Shown here: positions 27,870-40,313 of the stretch, piece after piece
How positions within the stretch are numbered: the stretch's first letter is position 1
Layout: every line of letters begins with the position of its first letter
NCBI GenBank assembly: GCA_947095535.1
Contig: OX352773.1
Location: forward strand, 123,676,552-123,740,551
Origin: Poecilobothrus nobilitatus
Lineage: Eukaryota; Arthropoda; Insecta; Diptera; Dolichopodidae
DNA: 64,000 bases
Reading direction: 5' to 3'
Notes under the pieces: generated by a model
Database searches by the model: none
What the model saw: only the letters and a program-made list of their open reading frames with translations
Told to the model about the DNA's origin: nothing
Translations under genes and position numbers: made by a program

Positions 27870-28133
27870 TTAAAAAATTTTTTTGTTTATGGAACTTAAG
27901 TTTAAAGTTGAATTAAAGTTTATATAAAAAGTTTTTAAAGCTGGATTAAAAATTGGTGAATTATTATTCTCTTTGAGAAGCTTTGAAATTTCTAAATATT
28001 CAGATAAATTCAACCACTTCAATTTGAAAAGTTTTTTAAGTTGCTGGAATAAGGTTAAATAAAAATCTAGGAAATTTGAGGTTCGTGTTTCTTTTTTATT
28101 CCAGCAATTTACTTTTATATTATAACAGTCCAA
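27870..28133 (-). other. Repeated 87-aa frame of doubtful meaning (also 31538-31801)
   Basis: A minus-strand frame identical in repeat copies 2 and 3 and broken in copy 1. It contains LLKENNNSPIFNPALKTF; the neighbouring ~150-bp internal duplicate encodes a related NNNSLIFNQALETF-like line in another frame. The repeated protein-like word could be a fossil of a coding sequence, but equal AT-rich drift is possible. No family recognised. Confidence 0.25.
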
Positions 28134-30546
28134 AATGCTTGCACTAGCAATTCATTTTTATATTATAAAAAGCCAGTCCAAAAAGCTAAAGTTTTGCAAT
28201 AAATTTTATTTTCTACTTTTTAGGGGGCGAATTCGGTTTCGATAAAACCATATTTTAATAAATATTTTTTTTACATTATTTTATTTTATACTTTTTAGTT
28301 TTAAAAGAAACATAATTTGATTTTAAAAAAAAGATGGAATATTTTTTATTCACACATACATTATTGTTTCTGAAATAAAATATGTTTTACAATTTTATAC
28401 CAAATGTTTAAGCAAATTAAGAGACGTTAAATCGATTCCATTACAGCAAGAGTAAACAATTTTTATTCTAGTAACTCATAAATAATGAAAGTACCTCGAA
28501 GGGTAAAATATGTACCAAAATACTGTGATTATAATTTATAAATATTACAATCCAGTTTTAGTTGAAGCAACATTTCTAACACGTATGAAAATGATATATG
28601 TACATAAATGTATTTTACTGTATATTTCTATAGTATATACCATTAGTAGTATATCGTATATCCAAACAAACATCTAACCTTGAACACCTACCTACTTACT
28701 CGCTTAATAAGATCATGCAGTAAAAAATGTTGACAAATATCTTGATTTAAATTATAAACAAATGGAGCGGAACAAAATAATTTAGGAAATTAGTTTAACA
28801 TAATATTATGTACATACGAACATACGTATTTACATACGTGGTTTTAATTTTTTGTGTTGACAAAATTTTGTTTGTAAATCATAATGCGTAATGCGCAAAA
28901 GCATAATTATACCCGTATGAACTATGTTCAAGGGTATAATAAATTTGCCATTACGTTTGTGACACCTTAAAGGAGTCGAGCTAGATATAGTGTCAAAGGT
29001 ATGGATCGGCTCAGAATCAAATTCTGAGTCTATTAAGCCATGTACGTCCGTCCGTCCGCATGATAACTCAAAAAATAAAGGAGCTAGGGGGCTGAAATTT
29101 TTTTTAAGTCACTTTTGCAAAAATGTTAGTTTTGCTATTTAAATCCAACATTTTCGGTCGGCGGGTTTGAGTAGCTGCCATACAACTTCTATCTTTATAT
29201 AGAAATAACTCAGTATCTATTCAAGCTAGGTTTCTGAAATTTTGCAAATGATCATCAAGTTTTATGGCAACAACTTCTGTAAAATTTGGTTGGGGTGGTA
29301 CGGCGGGTTCGGGTAGCTGCCATACAAGTTCTCCGTTTAAATGAGAATAACTCAGTGTTTATTGAAGCTAGGAATCTGAAATTTAGTAAAGAGGTGTCGA
29401 GTTACATGCCAACAACTTTTGTAAAATTTGGTTGGTCTAGAGCAGTCGGTTCAGGCTTCTTGCACCTCTTGGAACCTAATGAAGCTAGGCATCTGAAATT
29501 TTGCAAATGATGATCAAGTTTTATGGCAACAACTTCTGTAAAATGTGGTTGTGGTGGTGCGGCGGGTTCGGGTAGCTGCCATACAACTTCTCCGTTTAAA
29601 TGAGAATAACTCAGTGTTTATTGAAGCTAGGAATCTGAAATTTAGTAAAGAGGTGTCGAGTTACATGCCAACAACTTTTGTAAAATTTTGTTGGTCTAGA
29701 GCAGCCGGTTCAGGCTTCTTGCACCTCTTGGAACCTAATGAAGCTAGGCGTCTGAAATCTTGCAAATGATGATCAAGTTTTATGGCAACAACTTTTGCAA
29801 AATTTGGTTGTGCGGGTGCAACAGGTTCGGGTAGCTGCCATACAACTTCTTTCTTTAAATGGAAATAACCCAGTGTTTATTCAATCTAGGTATCTGAAAT
29901 TTTGGGAATTATGATCAAGTTTTATGGCAACAACTTCTGCAAAATTTGGGTGTGGCGGTGCGACGGGTTCGGGTAGCTGCCATACAACTTCTCTTTTTAA
30001 ATGAAAATAACTCAGTGTCCGTCCGCACGATAACTCAAAAAATAAAGGAGCTAGGAGGCTGACATTTTTTTTACGTCATTTTTGCAAAATTGTTAGTTTT
30101 GCTATTTAACTCCAGCATTTTCGGCCGCCGGGTTCAAGTAGCTGCCATACAACTTCTCTTTTTAAATGAAAATAACTCAGTGTCTATTGAAGCTAGCTAT
30201 CTGAAATTTAGAGAAAAAGTGTCGAGTTGCCTGCCAAAAACTTTCGTAAAATTTGATTGGTCTAAAGCAGCCGGTTCAGACTTTTTGCATTTCTTGGAAC
30301 TTAACGAAGCTAGGCGCAATAGATTAAAACATCTGAATGTTTTTAAAAGATGATCAAGTTTTATAGAAACAGGATATATTACGTTCATACGGGTATCCCA
30401 GAGTTGACACAGTCTTCACTCTACTGCACTCTTCCTCGTTTTATATGCTTTTATATTAACTCGTCGGTGTCGGTTTATTTATTTATTTATTTGTCATTCT
30501 GTCACGCTTTTTATTATCTTCGTGATCTGTTAGCAACATTTATAAG

Positions 30547-31318
30547 TGTAGTATGGTGCAGAGGAAAGTGTACAGGTTTCAAAAGTGGGGGTCATGTTGT
30601 TCGAATCTAGTTCAAATGCAACTTTTTTTTTTTCAACTATCTATACATCAACATTTTTTGAATAAAATATGTATATATTTTGTATATATGAATTCAAAAT
30701 TTACATTTTTATCTCTTATTCATGCATACAAACATACACATTATATTTTTGATCTTTCCTGGTGTTTTGTATTAGCATAATTAGCAAAACACAATCCATA
30801 CATACAATATTTTTATGTATGTCGCTAAGTTATTTTGTTTACAACATTTGGTTAGTATTTAAATCAAAATATGTGCTGTCAACATTCTTTAATGTATATT
30901 GAATATGCATGGTTAAAAATTAAGATTTTATGTTCGTGGAGAGGAGAGTGTACAGGTTTTGAAAGTAAGAGTAATTTGGTTCGAATCCAATTCGTGTGCG
31001 TACATTTTTTTTTTTTTTGTTAACTGTATTCATCAACATTTTTTTAATAAAACTTTCTGTATAATATACACATATTATTTGATCTTTCCTCCTATAATAA
31101 TTTAGTTCAATCAATCTTGATGTGCACATGTATTTTTTTTGTATTAGGATTTAGCAAAACACAAAATATATAGGTAGAATATTTTTATGTTGCTAAATTA
31201 TTTTGTTTTAAAACATTTGTTTAGGATTTAAATCAGAATATTTGTTGTCAACATTCTTTATTGCATATTGAAATGTCGTTAAAAATTAATGTTTTATGTG
31301 TTTTATTTAGAAACATTT
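30547..31318 (+). mobile_element. Dimeric tRNA-headed SINE-like repeat (copy 2)
   Basis: Same structure inside the second 3.7-kb unit. Monomer 1 head at 30547-30622 has both boxes; the monomer 2 head has lost its first ~10 bases through the deletion at ~30935. Confidence 0.65.
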
Positions 31319-32307
31319 ATTATGTTTTTAAGCGGCAAAGTATGAGTAAAAGGCTTATGTCTTTGATATTTTAAATTTATTTAAAAATTTATTTTTATTA
31401 ATAAAAATTTTATTGATTTTGGAACTGACGTTTAACCTTGATTTAATGTTTATATAAAAAATTTAAAAACGTTTCTAAAGCTTGATTAAAAATGAGTGAA
31501 TTATTATTATCTGTGAGAAGCTTAAAAATTTTTATTATTAAAAAATTTTTTTGTTTATGGAACTTAAGTTTAAAGTTGAATTAAAGTTTATATAAAAAGT
31601 TTTTAAAGCTGGATTAAAAATTGGTGAATTATTATTCTCTTTGAGAAGCTTTGAAATTTCTAAATATTCAGATAAATTCAACCACTTCAATTTGAAAAGT
31701 TTTTTAAGTTGCTGGAATAAGGTTAAATAAAAATCTAGGAAATTTGAGGTTCGTGTTTCTTTTTTATTCCAGCAATTTACTTTTATATTATAACAGTCCA
31801 AAATGCTTGCACTAGCAATTCATTTTTATATTATAAAAAGCCAGTCCAAAAAGCTAAAGTTTTGCAATAAATTTTATTTTCTACTTTTTAGGGGGCGAAT
31901 TCGGTTTCGATAAAACCATATTTTAATAAATATTTTTTTTACATTATTTTATTTTAAACTTTTTAGTTTTAAAAGAAACATAATTTGATTTTAAAAAAAA
32001 GATGGAATATTTTTTATTCACACATACATTATTGTTTCTGAAATAAAATATGTTTTACAATTTTATACCAAATGTTTAAGCAAATTAAGAGACGTTAAAT
32101 CGATTCCATTACAGCAAGAGTAAACATTTTTTATTCTAGTAACTCATAAATAATGAAAGTACCTCGAAGGGTAAAATATGTACCAAAATACTGTGATTAT
32201 AATTTATAAATATTACAATCCAGTTTTAGTTGAAGCAACATTTCTAACACGTATGAAAATGATGTATGTACATAAATGTATTTTACTGTATATTTCTATA
32301 GTTTAAC

Positions 32308-32433
32308 ATAATATTATGTACATACGAACATACATATTTACATACGTAGTTTTCATTTTTTGTGTTGACAAAATTTTGTTTGTAAATCATAATGCGTAAT
32401 GCGCAAAAGCATAATTTTGTAATGATCTTTACT
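32308..32433. repeat. Inverted-repeat arm (pairs with 33476-33601)
   Basis: The segment from cataatattatgtacatacg to gcgcaaaagcataattttgt appears again in reverse at 33476-33601, flanking the dimeric tRNA-headed element. About 120 bp, few differences. The two arms plus contents behave like a foldback unit of ~1.3 kb. Confidence 0.7.
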
Positions 32434-32551
32434 TTTTTTATATGCTTTTATATTAAGCCATCGGTGTCGGTTTATTTATTTATTTATTTATTTATTTGTC
32501 ATTCTGTCACGCTTTTTATTATCTTCGTAATCTGTTAGCAACATTTATAAG

Positions 32552-33420
32552 TGTAGTATGGTTCAGAGGAAAGTGTACATGTTTCAAAAGTGGGGGTCAT
32601 GTTGTTCGAATCCAGTTCACATGCAACTTTTTTTTTTTTTAACTATCTATACATCAACATTTTTTGAATAAAATATGTATATATTTTGTATATATGAATT
32701 CAAAATTTACATTTTTATCTCTTATTCATGCATACAAACATACACATTATATTTTTGATCTTTCCTGGTGTTTTGTATTAGCATAATTAGCAAAACACAA
32801 TCCATACATACAATATTTTTATGTATGTTGCTAAGTTATTTTGTTTACAACATTTGTTTAGTATTTAAATCAAAATATTTGCTGTCAACATTCTTTAATG
32901 TGTATTGAATATGCATGGTTAAAAATTAAGATTTTATGTTTGTAATATGTTCATTAAATATTTAGGTGTTGTATAGTGCAGAGGAGAGTGTACAGGTTTT
33001 GAAAGTAAGAGTAATTTGGTTCGAATCCAATTCGTGTGCGTACATTTTTTTTTTTTTTGTTAACTGTATTCATCAAAATTTTTTTAATAAAATTTTATGT
33101 ATAATATACACATATTATTTGATCTTTCCTCCTATGATAATTTAGTTCAATCAATCTTGATGTGCACATGTATTTTTTTTGTATTAGGATTTAGCAAAAC
33201 ACAAAATATATAGGTACAATATTTTTATGTTGCTAAATTATTTTGTTTTAAAACATTTGTTTAGGATTTAAATCAGAATATTTGTTGTCAACATTCTTTA
33301 TTGCATATTGAATATGCATGTCGTTAAAAATTGATGTTTTATGTGTTTTATTTAGGAACATTTATTATGTATATTGTGTATATAGATATACAAATAAAAT
33401 TTTATTCAAAATAATTCCAA
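32552..33420 (+). mobile_element. Dimeric tRNA-headed SINE-like repeat (copy 3)
   Basis: Heads at 32552-32627 (A-box with one change, tggttcagagg; B-box tgttcgaatcc) and 32966-33043 (tagtgcagagg; ggttcgaatcc, both perfect to consensus). Confidence 0.65.
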
Positions 33421-33601
33421 TTGCCAAATTCAAACTACATACATACATAATATTATTTATGTACATAGTAAAAAATATAAAAAGTAAAGATCATTACAAA
33501 ATTATGCTTTTGCGCATTACGCATTATGATTTACAAACAAAATTTTGTCAACACAAAAAATTAAAACTACGTATGTAAATATGTACGTACGTATGTACAT
33601 A

Positions 33602-34069
33602 ATATTTATTTATTTATTTATATTCAGGTACCGTGGTAAATAAATGTGCCAGGTAGCTATAACGCCGGTTTCCTGGTAGGATTGTGGGGTGTACGTGATA
33701 TAATGATATATAAAGTATTTACATATTGCGATATATGAATATTTTTTTTTTATATTATAATTATTGTACCCAGCCGGGAATCGAACCCGAGACCTAGAAA
33801 AAGAAACACGAATCTCAAATTTCCCAGATTTTTATTTAACTTTATTCCAGCAATTTACTTTTATATTATAACAGTCCAAAATGCTTGCACTAGCAATTCA
33901 CTTTTATATTATAACAGTCCAAAGAGGTAAGTTTCGAAATCAATGTTATTTTTTACTTTTTAGGGGACAAATTCGGTTTTGCTAAAAGCATATTTTAAAA
34001 AATATTTTTTTTACATATTATTTTATTATTTATATTCTTTACTATATACATAGTAAAATACATAGTAAA
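33602..34069. other. Spacer between inverted copies
   Basis: Contains gtgccaggtagctataacgc, a T-arm-like cgggttcgattcccgg on the minus strand (33775-33795), and a fragment of the 3.7-kb unit (33795-34020: ccagcaatttacttttatat..., ttttaggggacaaattcggt). No gene. Confidence 0.55.
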
Positions 34070-35104
34070 ATACAAAAAAAATATTATGTATGGATGTAGT
34101 TTGAATTTGGCAATTGGAATTATTTTGAATAAATTTTTATATGTACATCTATATACACAATATACATAATAAATGTTCCTAAATAAAACACATAAAACAT
34201 TAATTTTTAACGCCATGCATATTCAATATGCAATAAAGAATGTTGACAACAAATATTCTGATTTAAATCCTAAACAAATGTTTTAAAACAAAATAATTTA
34301 GCAACATAAAAATATTGTACCTATATATTTTGTGTTTTGCTAAATCCTAATACAAAACACATGTGCACATCAAGATTGATTGAACTAAATTATTATAGGA
34401 GGAAAGATCAAATAATATGTGTATATTATACATAAAATTTTATTAAAAAAATGTTGATGAATACAGTTAACAAAAAAAAAAATGTACGTACACGAACTTG
34501 ATTCGAACCAAATTACCCTTACTTTCAAAACCTGTACACTCTCCTCTGCACTATACAACACTTAAATATTTTATGAACATATTACGAACACAAAATCATA
34601 ATTTTTAACCATGCATATTCAATATGTATTAAAGAATGTTGACAGCAAATATTTTGATTTAAATACTAAAGAAAGGTTGTAAACAAAATAATTTAGCAAC
34701 ATACATAAAAATATTGTATGTATTGTGTTTTGCTAATACAAAACACCATGTGCAATGGACATCAATACTATTATAGGAGAAAAGATCAAAAATATATTGC
34801 ATGCATGAATTTAGAGTTAAAAATTTAAGTTTTAAATTCATATATACAATATACAAAATATATACATATTTTATTCAAAAAATGTTGATGAATAGATAGT
34901 TAAAAAGAAAAAGTTGCATGTGAACTGGATTCGAACAACATGACCCCCACTTTTGAAACCTGTACACTTTCCTCTGCACCATACAACAATTACAAATATT
35001 GCTAACAGATTACGAAGATAATAAAAAGCGTGACAGAATGACGAATAAATAAGTAAATAAATAAATAAATAAACCGACACCGACGGGTTAATATAAAAGC
35101 ATAT
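34070..35104 (-). repeat. Inverted copy of the dimeric tRNA-headed element
   Basis: Reverse complement of roughly 32450-33480, including both heads: ggttcgaat-type (34484-34560) and tgttcgaatcc (34913-34988). It ends with the rc of the (ttta)n/cggtgtcgg microsatellite at 35045-35085. Together with copy 3 it forms a large inverted repeat with a ~0.6-kb spacer. Confidence 0.75.
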
Positions 35105-35330
35105 AAAAATACAATTTTATTTTTGTACCTCTACTTTCTTGTTTGAAAGCTCAATTTATAAAAAATACTTACAAATCGCATTTGGCTTTTTTGTAATGAT
35201 AAAATAAAAAGTTGATATTTTGAAATTACAGAGGTCTTTGTTCTAATTTAATTTTTAAAAATATTTTTGTTTATCATGCATTTAGCAATAAAAAGAAATA
35301 TGATAATACTTGATAAAAATATTATTGAAA
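35105..35330. other. Copy of the integrase-flanking Polinton segment
   Basis: Matches 63510-63735 (aaaaatacaattttattttt ... gataaaaatattattgaaa), the DNA immediately downstream of the minus-strand integrase fragment at the right edge. No integrase codons are present here; the retroelement starts at once. Confidence 0.7.
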
Positions 35331-35498
35331 AAGCTTTGATAATTTTCTGCTGCATGTTGGAAAGCTGATAGTTCGGTAATATGGATTAATTTAAATTTCC
35401 CTTCCTGAATATTTGCTTCTCCTAATTGTATGCTGACTAGCTGTGATTTTGAATAGTCTAGTATCTGGACTTCACATACTGCTATGTGCAGTAAAAAC

Positions 35499-36013
35499 CT
35501 AAATGAATTTAGTTTTTAATGTTAGACTTATGAACTGTTTTCCAGAATCTGTTATAACTACACTATTTCTATTTTCTTTAACTATTTCTTTCCTATATCT
35601 TATTGTTAATTTACTATCAAATCTTTTGTTGTGTTTTACGTAAATTGTTTGGCCTCTCCTATAATTCTTCAATTTTGTTCTTTTAAGATTATGTAATTTC
35701 ACATCTTTAATTGTTTAGTTCTAATTTTTTCTATATTAGAAAGTCTAGTTATCTCAAATTCTGCAGTTGTAATATTCGGACTTCTTCCTAAGACAAGTTC
35801 AATAGGTTTTGCGACTGTAGTAGAATGGATAGTATGAATGTACTCATTTACCGCTCTTTCGAGAAGTTCTTCGAAAGTACGATTTATTTGTTCTGCTTTT
35901 AGACATCGCATTATTCCAGATAGAGTGGAATGAAATCTTTCTACCTGCCCGTTTACTTCACTTCTATAAGGTGGAGTTGTAAATATTTTAATTTTTAGCT
36001 CATCTTCCACCAT
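35499..36013 (-). pseudogene. Retroelement integrase, C-terminal and part of core (copy P)
   Basis: Two overlapping frames. 35699-36013 has the end of the rve core: TTPPYRSEVNGQVERFHSTL, with the catalytic Glu in QVERF. 35499-35702 has the basic C-terminal LKRTKLKNYRRGQTIYVKH segment. A frame break separates them near 35700, and another (taa at 36024) separates the core from the upstream part, so the Asp-bearing half lies out of frame at 36020-36160. Confidence 0.8.
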
Positions 36014-36164
36014 TGCTCTTATTTAAGCTGAGTTAAGAGATTTTTCGTTATCTATGACAACCCATTCAGATATACCGTAGTAAAATAAGATGTCTCTCAA
36101 TGGTAGCCGGATATGTTAGATTGATCTATCTTGAATAATTCTTGTTTGTGCGAATTTGGTTAAT

Positions 36165-37220
36165 TTATCTATTGTGAAGTGTCTGAAGTGTCTGAACCCC
36201 ATAACTTGGAATAGGGGTACTTTGTATTTCTGGGTTAGTAGGATGTCTGTTATATTTATTTTGTTGGCATATAGTGTAATTTTTTACAAATTTATTTATT
36301 TTACTAGTTAGCTTAGGGAAGTAATATCTTTCCAATATTTGTATTTTGTTTTCTGCTGCACCTCTGTGAGCGCGACGATGTGTTGATGCGACTATTTCGT
36401 TCTGTTCACAATCGTTCAGTATGTCTTTAAGTAGTATTATTGTAAATCTTGCTTTATAATTTTTAAAGTGAAGAGGGTAGATATTTTGTATTCTTCCCAT
36501 AATAGTTTCTTCGGTCACTATGCCGTTAAGGATATTTGGATTTAAATATTTTTGAAGAATGTTAATCAAATTTGTTTCAGAAAGGTCTGGTTCTGTTATT
36601 GTATGTCTGTTAAAATTTGGAAAGGGATTTGTCGTTTCATATATACTCTCATTAGGTAATTGTAATATTATTTGATTACGACATACATTTAAAGGAGCTT
36701 CAGTGAAAATAACACAATTATGCCATGAACTATCAGCACTGCGTTGCGTCGAAGTCAAAGTGTTGGTTTGTGTGGTAAGAACAAGCCTTGATATCGTATC
36801 GGCTACTACATTCATGGGGCCCGGTTTATATTTTAACTCATAGGTATATTCTTCGACTATTGCCTTCCATTTTTGCATTTTGCTATTACCGCTTTTGTTG
36901 CTAAGGGCATACGTGAGAGGTTGATGGTCTGTAAAAATCGTTACTCTTCTTGAGCCGTAAAGATAATTTCGTAAGGAAGTCCATACAATTGCCAACATTT
37001 CCTTTTCATTTATGGCGTATCCTTTCTGTTTTGGTAAGTGTTCTTGAAATAAAGGTGATAGGTTTTTTTTCTTGCGAAAGTACTGAACCGATCGAGTAAT
37101 AAGACGCGTCAGTTGAAAATCTTTGGAAAAATCAGGATGAGTTAAAAGAACCGCTTTTGAAATTAGAGAGTTTTTTAATGCTTCGAAAGCTTTTTTTGCT
37201 TGCTCATTAAGCGTTATAGA
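36165..37220 (-). pseudogene. RNase H and integrase zinc finger (copy P)
   Basis: Reads YAINEKEMLAIVW, TIFTDHQPLTYAL (RNase H Asp), KPGPMNVVADTISRL, then the HHCC region: ASTHRRAHRG and NYTICQQNKYNRHP. The first Cys of the expected CxxC is Tyr, in this copy and the two others. The 3' end is fused to a truncated version of the following sequence by a deletion near 36180 (copies Q keep cagttaaaactaattttag there). A frameshift at ~37000 separates RNase H from RT. Confidence 0.85.
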
Positions 37221-38198
37221 TACGTTTTTTAGATTTATTTTTTGATACGCGGCCTCCTTCCCCTCCTAAAAGGAATGTCAGGGGTTTGGTTATTTCTGCA
37301 TAATTTTGCATAAATCGCCTATAATATCCTGACATACCAAGAAACGATCTCAAATGTTTTAGTGTTTTCGGGAATGGTAGATCACATATAGATTGTACCT
37401 TTTTGGGATTAGTTTTTATTCCATCAGCGATTACTAAGAACTCTAAAAATTCAACTTCATTTTTCAAGAATTCGCTCTTATCGAGTTGTATTTTTATATT
37501 TGACTTTTCAAGAGTTTCAAAAATAGTTTTGAGATTTTTAAAGTGATCTTCTTCATTTTTACTAAAAATAATAATGTCATCAATATAAATGTAGCAACGT
37601 ATTCCTATATGGTCTCTGAGAATGTCATCCAGGGCCCTTTGAAATATAGAAGGTACAGCCATCAGATGTACTTTTTTGGAAAAATAATGTACTTTTTCAA
37701 TCTAAATGTAAGTCGAGTGAACTCATACTTTCTATTGTTCACTGAAAATGCAGTTTTCTCAATATCGCAGGTTTTTAAAGGTATTTGATGAAAAGCGCTT
37801 TTTAGATCGATGATTGAAAAAAAATTGTTTTGCCCAAGGTTGGCAAGGACCTCATTTATTTCTGGAATGGGGTATTTATCAGCTATAGTAATTGTATTTA
37901 ATTTTCTATAGTCTATTACCATTCTGTATTTTTTCTCGCCGAATGCGTCCTCTTTTTTTGGAACGATCCATACAGGTGAGTTATAAGGTGATCTTGATTG
38001 CCTTATTATACCGTCATCTAGGAGTTGCTGAATTTGTTTTTCAATTTCTTGTTTCAAACACATAGGATAGGAGTAACTTTTTGAATATACTGGTTTATTA
38101 GTAGTTGTTCTAATCTCACCTCTCTCACTTAAACAACTACAGTTAAGTTGTTTAAGTGAGACTTTCGTTAGGATCAGCGAATAAGTGTAGGTTATCAT
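37207..38198 (-). pseudogene. Reverse transcriptase (copy P)
   Basis: Fingers/palm words: [55 protein letters not shown], then a frame change at ~37660, then FQRALDDIL, YIYIDDIIIFSK (YIDD catalytic box) and LRSFLGMSGYYRRF. Ty3/gypsy-type. Close inspection shows replacement of the LPFGLKNAPSIF segment by an aberrant sequence at 37660-37690. A perfect 15-bp inverted repeat sits at 38124-38160 in the 5' part. Confidence 0.9.
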
Positions 38199-38554
38199 TT
38201 ATAAGATGGTTAAGTTTTTCTTTTTGCATTTTATTAAGATCATCTCCTAATATTAATGCTATTTACTGAATCAGACGTAAATTGTTAGTAGATTAAATTA
38301 AGTAGATTTTTATATTTAGTTTAATAGTTAAGAAATTTTCATTTGCGTGAATTATGGCATTGAAATCCTTTAGACTATCATTACCTATTATGCCGTTAAA
38401 TGATGTTAATTCTGGTAAGATATGAAATTTATGTTTCAAGGTGTTAGGTTCAAATAGATTTATATAACAATGGTGGGTTATAGTGGTGCTTCCGCCGATT
38501 AAATTAGCGTAAAAATTTTGTTCATTTGGGATAGGATTTTTGATTAATCGTGGC

Positions 38555-38640
38555 TGAACATAGTTTTTATTCGAACGTGTGTCAATTAGAAATTTTGAAA
38601 TTTCTCCGTTCTTCGTTTGATGTTCTATGTAGGGTAACGA
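38555..38640 (-). pseudogene. Retroviral-type aspartic protease region, DTR instead of DTG (copy P)
   Basis: Reading on the minus strand gives EISKFLIDTRSNKNYVQP. The active-site triplet is Asp-Thr-Arg (codon cgt at 38575-38577) where retroviral proteases have Asp-Thr-Gly. The two other retro copies have this whole segment deleted (junction at ~49150 and ~54080). Confidence 0.6.
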
Positions 38641-38648
38641 AGAACAGT

Positions 38649-40004
38649 TTAGTCTAAAAAATTGTCATTATTATCGTCATCGGCTGACGGTGATTTAAAT
38701 GAGCAACCTTTACATTTACTACAAGTTTGCAAAGGTTGTTGATTGATAGTTTTAGGTTCGGTATAAATTTTTTTTTGGAATTTATCATTTTGATGAGACT
38801 GTTGAACTGATGGTCGTTTGCTATTAACGTTAGCAGAAAAATTTACCAAAGTTTGATTAAATCTATCTGGTAATTAATAACTGCATTATTTATTCTTGAA
38901 TGTTGAGAATGCTCAATGTTCGCTGGATCTATTCTATGTTTTTAGAAGAATTTTTTCTTATTATGGTATTGCGTATTTCGTTGGGAATAATTTTGAAAAT
39001 TTGGTTGAGGGCGATTTGGCAGATTTGAGTGGAAGCGATTCTGAAAATTTGGTTTTTGGTAAAGCTGAGGATTTTGATAAGATTGGTGTTGAAAATTGTA
39101 ATTTGGTTTTGAGATAAATCGTGAGTTAACTTTTCCCTGTGGGTTTGAAATAGCTGGTTGCTATCTTTTCATATTATTTTGACTATGATTTATTCTATAA
39201 TTTACATTATCTAACTTTAGACATAAATAGAGAGCCTGTGGTAAATCTTCGGGTTCTCGCATACTTAACAAGCGTGGAAGATCTCCTTAAGACCCCTTAT
39301 AAAAGTATGTAGAGTATCTATGCTTGTGTCATTGTTCTTAAAGATTCTTGACCCAAATCCATGGAAGAAATTCTATTCAAGATTAGTGAAAGGTGGTGGT
39401 AAACGTCTTGATAAAATTCCTGAATACTGTTACTCCTCTGTGTTAATATAGTCATTTTGTATTCTAACTTACCCAACTCTCGTTTCTTAGACGAGTGCGT
39501 ATTAAGACATTTTACTATTTGCTTCCAATCTAGTGGGGTATTATAAGATTCAAGGGCGACGTCAGCGCTTCCGATAATTTTATTACGGACTACACTGAGG
39601 ATGCCAAAATATTTTGAAGTACCCTTTAAGTGGTCATACGTTGTTAGTATTCGCTCAACGCTTTTCTTCTATGACCCGAATTCACCATTATCCCCGGCAA
39701 ATTCTCTTAGAGTTTTAACAACTTCTGGTATTTTATCCATACCGAACAAACTTCTAGCATCGATACTTATAGTTTGGTCTAATTATTCGCCTGTTTGACT
39801 TCTGTTTGTGAAACTTTCATTTAGTCTACTTTCGAAAATGCTTTTAAGTTCAGATTGGATTATTTCAGAGATAATGAGCCTTAATAAATCTTCTTCCGGA
39901 ATTACAGGCAACTGGTTAGCGCTTGTGCTAGTACCTGTTCTTGGTAAAGGGTTTGGTTCTGGTTCTGGTGAACCTACGAGTTTCGAATTTAACCGTTGTG
40001 TCAC
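38649..40004 (-). pseudogene. Gag (copy P), interrupted
   Basis: From the 5' side: 39783-40004 (Pro/Glu-rich start, IIQSELKSIFESRLNESF), an in-frame taa, then a broken MDKIPEVVKSLREF-type segment with frameshifts at 39470-39780, an Asn/Gln/Phe-rich linker (38900-39260) and a TCSKCKGCSF knuckle-like word near 38700. The in-frame stop after SQTGE is shared by all three copies. Confidence 0.75.
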
Positions 40005-40035
40005 GTTGAAGATTTTATCGAATTACAAGTGAAAG

Positions 40036-40313
40036 TTTATCAAATGACAACAATAATGCAAGGAAACAAAACTGTATCAAATGACAACAATAGTTCAAAA
40101 ACACAATTGTCTAAGCTCCCACTCTAGATTATCAAATGACAACAATAGTACAAAAAAAAAAAAAACTGTCCGAAAATTAGTTAATCAAGATAAAAGAAAA
40201 TGAATAAAGTTTTTTTTCTTAAATTGAGAATAATTATCAAAATTAATACCTCAATGTAATTTTAGAGATAATGAACAAAAGATTAATTTTACCGCAACTT
40301 TAAGTATTTTAAG
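40036..40313. repeat. Retroelement leader with tatcaaatgacaacaata repeats (also 55341-55625)
   Basis: Three copies of the ~20-bp word upstream of gag on the minus strand, separated by 37-58 bases. It belongs to the 5' untranslated leader of the retroelement. The next sequence is broken by the hAT insertion. Confidence 0.7.

Larger units (their letters stand above)
27662..31329. repeat. 3.7-kb tandem repeat, copy 2
   Basis: Same order as copy 1 (offset 3,709). It lacks one cggtgt unit of the microsatellite near 30465 and has a ~37-bp deletion near 30935 that removes the start of the second tRNA-like head. The very low divergence from copy 1 implies a recent duplication. Confidence 0.9.
31330..33420. 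repeat. 3.7-kb tandem repeat, copy 3, internally deleted
   Basis: Starts as the others but two internal segments are gone: after tatttctatag at ~32302, and the whole promoter-like and satellite block between gcgcaaaagcataat (~32412) and tttatatgcttttatatta. The dimeric tRNA-headed part is retained. A (ttta)n tract is expanded near 32475. Confidence 0.8.
35331..40080 (-). mobile_element. Errantivirus-like LTR retrotransposon, copy P (gag-pol, env nearly lost)
   Basis: Minus-strand order gag, protease, RT, RNase H, integrase, then ~150 bases of env start. Homologous to the copies at 44706-50419 and 50452-55349. Contains several frameshifts and stops, so it is inactive. No LTR seen at its left end. 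At its right the leader with three tatcaaatgacaacaatagt repeats (40036-40160) runs into the hAT insertion. Confidence 0.85.
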
